Positions 1 to 5,928 of a stretch of 8,248 nucleotides of DNA are shown here, piece after piece. The notes below the pieces were generated by a model. It saw only the letters and a program-made list of their open reading frames with translations. It was not told where the DNA came from and did not search any database. The DNA lies in the NCBI GenBank assembly GCA_027488715.1, contig JAIYBD010000014.1, positions 1 through 8,248 of the forward strand. The letters are read 5' to 3'. The translations under genes and the position numbers were made by a program. The stretch is from Bacteroidota bacterium. GTDB lineage: Bacteria > Bacteroidota > Bacteroidia > UBA7662 > CANHCV01. Each line of letters begins with the position of its first letter. Position 1 is the stretch's first letter.

Positions 1-1
1 C

Positions 2-2524
2 TCCCAGCGACCTTATCTCCAAGAACAAAAAGCGCAATGGATCCTTCACCACCCCATGGCGTTCGATACCCCCACCGATTACCGTGCCCACAAACTGCTG
101 CGCGCCATCCATCACAACGAACTGGTGACCAAACTCCAACCCCACCACATGGCGCCCCCCACCCATCGCTTCCATTCCCCCAACGAGTTGCGCCTCCTCC
201 TCCAATCCCACCATTGCGCATTCCTCGAAAATCAAACCGAAGCTCTCCTTCAATCCTGCGAATGTCCGTTCCAAACTCCCTTGCCCACCAACAAAAAAAA
301 CTTCACCGGAAATTCGCTTCGCGACTTTGAAATGCTGAAGAATTTGGCCTTCCAAGGGCTAAAAGAGCGGTATGCTGAGCGAGCCCCTGAAGCCTTGCCC
401 CGACTGAAAAAAGAGTTGGAAACCATTCACCAATTGGGATTTTCGTCGTACTTCCTCATCAATTGGGATTTGATTCAGTACGCCCGAAGACGAGGATTTT
501 TTCACGTTGGCCGCGGATCGGGCGCCAACTCCCTCGCCGCCTACTGCCTGCACATTACCGACGTGGATCCCATCGAATTGGATTTGTATTTTGAGCGATT
601 CATCAACCCTCACCGGGCGAGTCCGCCCGACTTCGATCTCGATTTTTCGTGGAAGGACCGGGACGAAATGTTTCAGTATTTGTTCGACACTTACGGAAGA
701 GAGCACGTGGCCCTTTTGGGCGCGTACGTCACCTTTCAGCACCGGGCCGTTCTTCGGGAATTGGGCAAAGCCGTTGGACTTCCTCCCGCCGAAATTGAGG
801 AGTTGCAGGAGGAAAAAACGCCGCCCAAACCCGAGCAGGCAAAGCTGCACCAAACGTTGCGTTTTTTTGCGCAATACTTGCACGACTTTCCGCATCAGCG
901 CTCCATCCATGCCTGCGGCGTACTCATCAGCGAAGCACCCATCTACCAACATACGGCCACGTTTCTTCCGCCCAAAGGATTTCCCGTTACCCAATTCAGC
1001 ATGTTGGAAGCCGAAGATGTTGGCCTCTTCAAATACGATATTTTAAGCCAACGCGGATTGGGCCATATCAAAGATGCCGTGACGCTGATCCAACAAAACC
1101 GAGTATTGAACGTCCATATTCACGATATCGCATCGTTTAAAATCGATCCCCAAATTGCTCAATTGCTTTCAAAGGGAGAAACCATGGGTTGTTTTTACGT
1201 TGAATCGCCGGCGATGCGGATGTTGCTTTCAAAATTGCAATGCACGGATTACCTCACCTTGGTTGCGGCCAGTTCGGTGATTCGCCCGGGAGTGTCGCGC
1301 TCGGGCATGATGCAAGCCTACATTGAACGGCACCGATTGCCCGAACGAAGAGCGGATGCTCATCCCGTGATGCAAGAACTGATGCCCGAAACCTATGGCA
1401 TCATGGTTTATCAGGAAGATGTGATGAAGGTTGCCCACTTGTTTGCGGGATTGGGACTGGACGAATGCGACGTTTTACGAAGAGGGATGAGCGGAAAATT
1501 CCGATCGAAGGAAGAATTCCAACGCGTGAAAGATTCTTTTTTCCGCCACTGCGCTGAAAAGGAACGTCCGCCGGCATTGGCCGAAGAAGTATGGAATCAG
1601 ATTGAGAGCTTTGCGGGCTATTCGTTTGCCAAGGGGCATTCGGCTTCATTTGCGGTAGAAAGTTACCAAAGCATGTACCTCAAAGCCCATTTCCCGCTGG
1701 AATTCCTCACGGCGGTGATCAACAATTTCGGCGGATTTTACCATGCGGAATTCTACTTGCACGAAGCGAAACGTTACGGCGCGCAAGTGGAAGCGCCCTG
1801 CGTGAACGAGAGTTGGTCATTAACGCGTTTGCGTGGATCAACGATTTGGTTGGGGTTCGGACTCGTTCATGGATTGGAGGAAAAAAGCCTTATTCGAATC
1901 GCGGAGGCGAGGAAGCAGGGCGCTTTCGTGGGCCTCGCCGACTTCCTTTCCCGCACCGACGTGAGTGCAGATCAAGCGGGGCTGTTGGTGCGGGTGGGCG
2001 CATTCCGATTTACCGGGCTTCCGAAGCAAACCTTGCTTTGGCAAGTGCACTCCTCGGCCCGAAAAAGCAACAAAAAAAACACCGCTGCCCCAAGGGCCAT
2101 GGCCCTCTTTCAACCCGAAGAAATCCGAACAGAGGATTTACCCGCGTGGGAATGCGCCCCCAACTCCGACGCTTGGGACGAGTTGGAACTTTTGGGATTC
2201 ACGCTAGCGTCTCCATTTCCACTGTTGAAACAACCGGTGATGGGCAAAGCCAGCGAACTCAAAAAAAATGTGGGAAAGATGTACCGCATCGTTGGCCAGC
2301 TGGTGACCATCAAACCGACGCGAACCGTGAAAGGCCAACGCATGTTTTTTGGAACTTTTTTGGATCAGGATGGGAATTGGGTCGACACCGTACACTTCCC
2401 TCCGGTTGCAGCAAAATTCCCATTTCGCGGACAAGGATGCTACCTTTTGGAAGGAAGAGTAACGCAGGAATTCGACTTCCCCACGTTGGAAGTGAGTCGA
2501 ATGGAAAAGTGCCCTTGGAAATAA
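2..2524 (+). CDS. dnaE: DNA polymerase III subunit alpha, compact Bacteroidota-type (5' truncated)
   Basis: Template-directed DNA polymerase of the C family. The reading frame is open to the left edge, so the N-terminal PHP domain is missing; the ATG at 56 is internal. Visible in order: the GRGSG motif followed by TDVDP, the palm motif PDFDLDF with two metal-binding Asp codons at 629 and 635, HACGVLIS, the third catalytic Asp in KYDIL (codon at 1037), RPG near 1290, FAGYSFAKGHSASFA of the fingers, a helix-hairpin-helix-like GLVHGLEEK, and a C-terminal OB-fold ending at the tandem stop TAATAA. AMALF at 2096-2110 sits where the internal beta-clamp motif lies in E. coli DnaE. The protein stops right after the OB-fold, with no long tau-binding tail. 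Bacteroidota often carry this shorter alpha alongside a longer one, so this may be the damage-tolerance copy (inference). Family assignment is secure; the exact role is not. Confidence 0.93.
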   Translation, partial: SQRPYLQEQKAQWILHHPMAFDTPTDYRAHKLLRAIHHNELVTKLQPHHMAPPTHRFHSPNELRLLLQSHHCAFLENQTEALLQSCECPFQTPLPTNKKNFTGNSLRDFEMLKNLAFQGLKERYAERAPEALPRLKKELETIHQLGFSSYFLINWDLIQYARRRGFFHVGRGSGANSLAAYCLHITDVDPIELDLYFERFINPHRASPPDFDLDFSWKDRDEMFQYLFDTYGREHVALLGAYVTFQHRAVLRELGKAVGLPPAEIEELQEEKTPPKPEQAKLHQTLRFFAQYLHDFPHQRSIHACGVLISEAPIYQHTATFLPPKGFPVTQFSMLEAEDVGLFKYDILSQRGLGHIKDAVTLIQQNRVLNVHIHDIASFKIDPQIAQLLSKGETMGCFYVESPAMRMLLSKLQCTDYLTLVAASSVIRPGVSRSGMMQAYIERHRLPERRADAHPVMQELMPETYGIMVYQEDVMKVAHLFAGLGLDECDVLRRGMSGKFRSKEEFQRVKDSFFRHCAEKERPPALAEEVWNQIESFAGYSFAKGHSASFAVESYQSMYLKAHFPLEFLTAVINNFGGFYHAEFYLHEAKRYGAQVEAPCVNESWSLTRLRGSTIWLGFGLVHGLEEKSLIRIAEARKQGAFVGLADFLSRTDVSADQAGLLVRVGAFRFTGLPKQTLLWQVHSSARKSNKKNTAAPRAMALFQPEEIRTEDLPAWECAPNSDAWDELELLGFTLASPFPLLKQPVMGKASELKKNVGKMYRIVGQLVTIKPTRTVKGQRMFFGTFLDQDGNWVDTVHFPPVAAKFPFRGQGCYLLEGRVTQEFDFPTLEVSRMEKCPWK

Positions 2525-2586
2525 TAAAAATTGGCATCAATTTTGACAACCGAAGTCGTCTTTTATCCGTTCAAACGACAACCAAC

Positions 2587-3264
2587 ATGAAACAACTCGT
2601 ACTCGTTTTTTGCTGTTGCTATTACATCAACGGGATTTCTCAAAATTTTTCCCTTCAACCCAAAGGGAAGCCCAAAGAAGTCGCCATTGACTTTCATCTA
2701 ACTCACAACCAATTCGTTCCCAACCAATCCACCGATGGAATCCAACTGGAGGCACGCATTTACCCCAAAAAATGGTGGGCTTTGGGCCTGGGATTAACCT
2801 CTTCAAATACGGCCATGCCTTCGTACAAAACTCCTCAAATCAATCATCCCTCCCTATACTTTTTAGAATTATCGTCCTCTGTGTGGTTGGATTTCATTCA
2901 ACACCCTCGTTTCCGTTTCAGCGGCCTGCTTGCGCCAGGATTGGCAGCGGCCAACATTCAGAACAAGGTATTCAACACCAACCCGTGGACCGGCAGGAAG
3001 TATCCCGAAACGGTTGAAATCATTTCCAAGAATCTGCTTGCTACCATCTCAACGGGCTGTGTAGCATCTTTCCGAATTTACGCCAACGACCATCAGCCCG
3101 ATATCTTCATCACCAGCCAATGGCGCCACCGCAAAACGTGGGGCCAACACGCCGAACTTCCCAATGCCTCCTTCTCCGGCTCGCAATGGAGCATCGGAAT
3201 CACTCTGATTGGCTGGGATCGCGACACTAAAAAATTTCCAACCTATTTATTAACAACGCTATGA
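2587..3264 (+). CDS. Secreted protein, probable outer-membrane beta-barrel (paralogue A)
   Basis: Function not recognised. The 225-residue product starts with a hydrophobic signal peptide (about residues 1-19, with three Cys at 9-11 and likely cleavage after ISQ). The rest alternates polar and hydrophobic residues, as in short beta-strands, with aromatic pairs such as KKWWALGLGL at 61-70 and a final strand WSIGITLIGW at 201-210. No lipobox is visible. The same frame is open upstream through the end of dnaE, but the ATG at 2587 is the first start after the dnaE stop and directly precedes the signal peptide, so I chose it. The stop overlaps the next start as ATGA, implying translational coupling. 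It aligns along most of its length with the next gene product, so the two are probably an old tandem duplication. The barrel call is inference. Confidence 0.75.
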   Translation: MKQLVLVFCCCYYINGISQNFSLQPKGKPKEVAIDFHLTHNQFVPNQSTDGIQLEARIYPKKWWALGLGLTSSNTAMPSYKTPQINHPSLYFLELSSSVWLDFIQHPRFRFSGLLAPGLAAANIQNKVFNTNPWTGRKYPETVEIISKNLLATISTGCVASFRIYANDHQPDIFITSQWRHRKTWGQHAELPNASFSGSQWSIGITLIGWDRDTKKFPTYLLTTL

Positions 3265-3983
3265 AAAAATCAATCATTACCCTGTTTTTGAGCATTTTTC
3301 TAACTACGGCATGGGCCCAACACAGCATAGAGCGCGGCGGCGGCATCCCCGTTGGAGTTGATATGCATTATTTGAGAGGTTCCTTGGCCGGACATGGAAT
3401 GAACGGCGCGAACTTCGACGTTGACTTTTATCTTACAGAAAAATTCGCAACCGGATTTTCGTTCGAGTATTTTGGTCGTTCCGTGGCCGATACGTTTGGA
3501 TTCCCCATCGGGTTGCCACGGGTAAACTACGTGGGGCTCGGATGGAACAACCAATGGGATTTTTGGGAATACAACCGCTGGAGAGCTTCGGCCACGGTCG
3601 GCTTGTTTTTTGGAGGTCCTACGTTGGTTGATCGCTCCCAGAAAATCATCAATCAAAACCCCGACGGCACAAACAGCACCCAGTACAAAACCATCGCTTC
3701 CAACACCTTGTTTTGCATCACTCCCGGCGTAGAATTGGGATATTCTTTGCTTCCCAATGCCGACTTCGACTTACAGCTTTCGGCCAAATTGAGGTACCGG
3801 AGCGCAGAAGGGAAAACCGAATTTTCTACCCTCGATGCCTTCAATCGATGGTATGCTGGAATTGGAATTACCATCATCGGTTTGGCGGAACGAACATCTT
3901 TTAGGGACCACAATCACGGCCCCAATCCCGGTTTCACTCCACCTCGTCCGCCGCGCAACTCTCCACCTCCTATTCGCTACTGA
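3261..3983 (+). CDS. Secreted protein, probable outer-membrane beta-barrel (paralogue B)
   Basis: Function not recognised. The 240-residue product has a classic signal peptide at residues 1-20 (Lys-Lys, hydrophobic core, TTAWAQ cleavage region). The mature part looks like a small beta-barrel: alternating strands, many aromatic and Gly residues, and a last strand WYAGIGITIIGLAE at 197-210. This mirrors the end of paralogue A, and residues 148-181 match A at nearly identical positions. Unlike A, it continues into a Pro-rich basic tail (about 215-240, with NPGFTPPRPPRNSPPP). The start overlaps the upstream stop by 4 bases and the stop overlaps the next start by 1 base (TGATG), so it sits mid-operon. 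It could be an envelope structural protein, a small porin, or a surface-machinery component. The sequence does not decide. Confidence 0.78.
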   Translation: MKKSIITLFLSIFLTTAWAQHSIERGGGIPVGVDMHYLRGSLAGHGMNGANFDVDFYLTEKFATGFSFEYFGRSVADTFGFPIGLPRVNYVGLGWNNQWDFWEYNRWRASATVGLFFGGPTLVDRSQKIINQNPDGTNSTQYKTIASNTLFCITPGVELGYSLLPNADFDLQLSAKLRYRSAEGKTEFSTLDAFNRWYAGIGITIIGLAERTSFRDHNHGPNPGFTPPRPPRNSPPPIRY

Positions 3984-4453
3984 TGCGCAATCGAATTCTT
4001 CTGTTTGTTTTGGTGGGAAGCATAGCGGGATGCTCGTCTCAAAAATCAAATTCTTCGTTACCCATCATGGGAAAATGGGAAGCATCAAGCAGTAGCCTTC
4101 AAATTCGAGAAAAAAAGAGTTTCTTGAACTATCGATTTATACTTGACACCGTTCCCATTGCACTCATCATGGACTCCAATCGGATTATTTCCGGAAAAAT
4201 TGGGCAAGCCCTGGTGAATGAAAGCCCTTGGAAAATAAATCGGTCGTTACAAGAAGGCGACGCCTCTCGAATATTTGCCACAGCAAAACTTCAACTCCAC
4301 GGTATCATTTCAAAAAAAATCGATTCGACTCATCAACTAGAATTATGGGCGATGCCCCTAAACAACGATACGATTTGGGATATTGAAATACGGGAACGGC
4401 ATGGATTCGACGCCACGCCCGTTGGACTGATTCATCTCAAAAAGCAAGATTAA
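3983..4453 (+). CDS. Small lipoprotein of unknown function
   Basis: Predicted 156-residue lipoprotein. A positively charged start and hydrophobic stretch lead to a lipobox, SIAGC, with the lipidated Cys at residue 17; Ser-rich CSSQKSNSS follows. No acidic cluster follows the Cys, so I see no sign of the negatively charged surface-export signal known for some Bacteroidota lipoproteins, and a periplasm-facing location is my guess. The mature part begins with IMGKW at 28-32, reminiscent of the GxW motif that opens lipocalin-like barrels, followed by what look like beta-strands. That similarity is too short to assign a fold. The start codon shares one base with the upstream stop, so it is probably co-translated with the two barrel-like genes and may be an accessory to them. 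Confidence 0.75.
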   Translation: MRNRILLFVLVGSIAGCSSQKSNSSLPIMGKWEASSSSLQIREKKSFLNYRFILDTVPIALIMDSNRIISGKIGQALVNESPWKINRSLQEGDASRIFATAKLQLHGIISKKIDSTHQLELWAMPLNNDTIWDIEIRERHGFDATPVGLIHLKKQD

Positions 4454-4481
4454 TTCGAACCAAACAATTTGATTTCTCTCT

Positions 4482-4489
4482 TACTTTTG
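4482..4489 (+). promoter_or_regulatory. -7 promoter box TACTTTTG before the LETM1-like gene
   Basis: A full match to the Bacteroidota -7 consensus TAnnTTTG ends 4 nt before the GTG start at 4494. No good -33 TTG is seen at the usual spacing, so the support is the box and its position. The predicted transcript would start at or next to the GTG. Confidence 0.5.
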
Positions 4490-4493
4490 TGAA

Positions 4494-4949
4494 GTGGAAA
4501 CCGAAAAAGGAAAATCGCTTCTGAAAGAAATCAATGTCTTTGAAAGCACCGAGCAAGGAAAAGCCTTCGCTGGGTACTTAAAATCAAAGCGCATCAAATT
4601 GATTGAAGCCTTCGACCATTTTCTAAAAAACATGTCGCAAGAAGCCGCTGAAACCAAAGAGGCCGCTCGATTGCTTCAGAAATATGCACAAACAGGGCAT
4701 CTATCTGAAGAAGAAGGCGAGGCATTTAGAAGGCAGATGTACGATGTACTAAAAATGTTAGGCATTGGTATTCCTTTTTTCATCATTCCAGGGGCTTCCA
4801 TCATTTTGCCGATCTTGATTAAATTGGCCGATAAAATGGATATCCATTTGTTGCCCAGCGCCTTCGATCATTCTGATGAAGAAATTGAAAAAAAAGTTGA
4901 TGATTCGGAATCAAAAAATGATTTACCGGGTTTAGAAGAAAAACAATAA
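4494..4949 (+). CDS. Short LETM1-domain-like membrane protein
   Basis: A 151-residue protein starting with GTG. An in-frame TGA at 4470 lies just upstream and the next in-frame ATG is at residue 47, so GTG is the only start that keeps the whole ordered N-terminus. Residues 1-80 are charged and helical. They lead into FRRQMYDVLKMLG and a hydrophobic segment (about 84-111) with PFFIIPGASIILPILIKL, then LLPSAF at 119-124. This run (hydrophobic helix, Pro-Gly turn, LLP-S-F) matches the core of the LETM1 domain of mitochondrial cation/proton exchange proteins and their bacterial relatives. The C-terminal tail after 125 is strongly acidic. The family link is from memory of the motif; the function in bacteria is not established. 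It is 4 nt upstream of the bacilliredoxin gene, so the two are probably co-transcribed. Confidence 0.72.
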   Translation: METEKGKSLLKEINVFESTEQGKAFAGYLKSKRIKLIEAFDHFLKNMSQEAAETKEAARLLQKYAQTGHLSEEEGEAFRRQMYDVLKMLGIGIPFFIIPGASIILPILIKLADKMDIHLLPSAFDHSDEEIEKKVDDSESKNDLPGLEEKQ

Positions 4950-4953
4950 TCGT

Positions 4954-5370
4954 ATGAATTATCCAGAATTTATGGTGGCGCCCATGCGCCAAGAACTGAC
5001 GTCAAAAGGTTTCCAAGAGTTGAAATCAGCCGATGAAGTAAAAAATGCATTGAATCAAAAAGGCACAGCTTTGGTTGTGGTCAATTCCGTTTGCGGTTGC
5101 GCGGCTCGCAATGCTCGTCCGGGAGCGATTGCCTCCATTGAAGGCGCAGTGAAGCCCGATCAGTTGCTTACCGTTTTTGCCGGTATGGAAATTGATGCGG
5201 TGAACGAAGCGCGTCAACACATGGCACCTTTTCCTCCCAGTTCACCGAGCATCGCCTTATTTAAGGACGGCCAATTGGTTCACATCCTTGAAAGGCACCA
5301 CATCGAAGGCCGTCCAGCAGAAATGATTGCCGATAATTTGAAAGACGCCTACCAACAACATTGCGCATAA
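4954..5370 (+). CDS. Bacilliredoxin, BrxA/BrxB (YphP/YqiW) family
   Basis: A thioredoxin-fold protein of 138 residues, close to the family's usual length. The diagnostic active site is NSVCGCAARNARPGA, with the CGC pair at residues 47-49 after a beta-strand (TALVVVNSV). Downstream are the family features MAPFPPSSPSIALFKDG and a Val/Ile-rich strand before HHIEGR at about 115-120. In Firmicutes these proteins remove bacillithiol from S-bacillithiolated proteins. Bacteroidota also make bacillithiol, so the same cytoplasmic role is likely here. An extra Cys lies next to the C-terminus (residue 137). The gene follows the LETM1-like gene by 4 nt and is followed immediately by an intrinsic terminator, so it is the last gene of that unit. 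BrxA and BrxB cannot be told apart by eye. Confidence 0.92.
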   Translation: MNYPEFMVAPMRQELTSKGFQELKSADEVKNALNQKGTALVVVNSVCGCAARNARPGAIASIEGAVKPDQLLTVFAGMEIDAVNEARQHMAPFPPSSPSIALFKDGQLVHILERHHIEGRPAEMIADNLKDAYQQHCA

Positions 5371-5375
5371 ACATT

Positions 5376-5408
5376 AGCCCCGAGACTTGAAATTATCGGG
5401 GCTTTTTT
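5376..5408 (+). terminator. Intrinsic terminator after the bacilliredoxin gene
   Basis: A perfect 8-bp stem, AGCCCCGA (5376-5383) with TCGGGGCT (5396-5403), encloses a 12-nt loop and runs into six T residues (5403-5408). It begins 6 nt after the bacilliredoxin stop codon. This is a textbook rho-independent terminator closing the 4494-5370 unit. Confidence 0.9.
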
Positions 5409-5423
5409 ATACCTAAATCTTTC

Positions 5424-5431
5424 TACCTTTG
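5424..5431 (+). promoter_or_regulatory. -7 promoter box TACCTTTG before the thioesterase gene
   Basis: A full match to TAnnTTTG lies between the upstream terminator and the ATG at 5436, with 4 nt in between. A -33 element would fall on the terminator's T-tract; only a weak match is seen there. A separate promoter is expected because the upstream unit is terminated. Confidence 0.65.
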
Positions 5432-5435
5432 ATGC

Positions 5436-5909
5436 ATGGCACACGCACATAAAACAGTTTTTCAATTCATTTCTGAACCCACCGATGTTAACTATGGCGG
5501 CAATGTTCACGGTGGAATGGTGATGAAATGGATCGACCAAGTAGGGTTTGCCTGCGCATCGGAATATGCGGGTCGGTACTGTGTAACGATTTACGTAGGG
5601 GGAATTCGCTTTATCTCACCCATTTCTATTGGCGATTTAGTTCGATTGGAAGCTAAAGTAATTTACACAGGAAAAACATCCATCCATATTGCTGTGGATG
5701 TTTTTTCAAGAAAAATGACCGATAAAAAGTTTCATCAGACGACCCACTGCGTGATGGTTTTTGTGAGCATGGAGAACGGAAAACCGCATCCTGTTAAACC
5801 GTTTGAACCTCTCTCCGAAGCTGAAATTCAAATGCATCAATACGCCATCAAATTGATGGATCTTCGAAAAGATATTGAAAGCGAAATGAAACCCTTTATC
5901 GGTAAATAA
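5436..5909 (+). CDS. Acyl-CoA thioesterase, hotdog fold (YciA/ACOT-like)
   Basis: Hydrolyses acyl-CoA to free fatty acid and CoA in the cytoplasm; chain-length preference cannot be read from the sequence. The 157-residue single-hotdog protein carries the family core TDVNYGGNVHGGMVMKWID (residues 16-34): Asn23, the GG pair at 26-27 at the start of the long helix, and Asp34 match the N...GG...D pattern of acyl-CoA hydrolases of the YciA/BFIT/ACOT group. Later strands include IRFISPISIGDLVRLEA and an HCVMVFV segment. An ATG at 5432 overlaps the promoter box and is out of frame, so 5436 is the start. It probably has its own promoter. The next gene follows after 19 nt, so some read-through is possible. 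A terminator-like hairpin lies inside it at 5672-5706. Confidence 0.9.
   Translation: MAHAHKTVFQFISEPTDVNYGGNVHGGMVMKWIDQVGFACASEYAGRYCVTIYVGGIRFISPISIGDLVRLEAKVIYTGKTSIHIAVDVFSRKMTDKKFHQTTHCVMVFVSMENGKPHPVKPFEPLSEAEIQMHQYAIKLMDLRKDIESEMKPFIGK
5672..5706 (+). other. Terminator-like hairpin inside the thioesterase gene
   Basis: AAAAACATCCA (5672-5682) pairs perfectly with TGGATGTTTTT (5695-5705), leaving a 12-nt loop. The A-rich upstream arm and the T-run through 5706 give it an intrinsic-terminator shape, usable in either direction. About half the stem is A-T pairs and it lies in conserved coding sequence, so it may have no function. Confidence 0.3.
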
Positions 5910-5916
5910 TCCAACG

Positions 5917-5924
5917 TATTTTTG
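5917..5924 (+). promoter_or_regulatory. -7 promoter box TATTTTTG before the dehydrogenase-like gene
   Basis: A full match to TAnnTTTG ends 4 nt before the ATG at 5929. A TTTA at 5894-5897, 19 nt upstream of the box, is a partial -33 match. The box lies within the 19-nt gap after the thioesterase stop, so this unit can be transcribed on its own. Confidence 0.55.
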
Positions 5925-5928
5925 CAGC

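Noticed and set aside
37..330. A Pro-rich open frame overlapping the start of the dnaE fragment
   Set aside because: It is an alternative frame of the dnaE coding sequence, whose own frame continues to the window edge.
359..994. A 211-codon antisense open frame opposite dnaE
   Set aside because: It lies opposite the conserved catalytic region, has no recognisable domain, and its composition is what the complement of the coding strand gives.
2538..2545. CAATTTTG upstream of the first secreted-protein gene as a promoter -7 box
   Set aside because: The first base of TAnnTTTG is wrong and no clear -33 element is seen. The gene probably has a promoter in this 62-nt gap, but I cannot place it.
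1813..3264. A 483-codon open frame running from inside dnaE through the whole of the first secreted-protein gene
   Set aside because: The part before 2524 is a shadow of the dnaE frame with no family features. The real gene starts at 2587, where a signal peptide begins.
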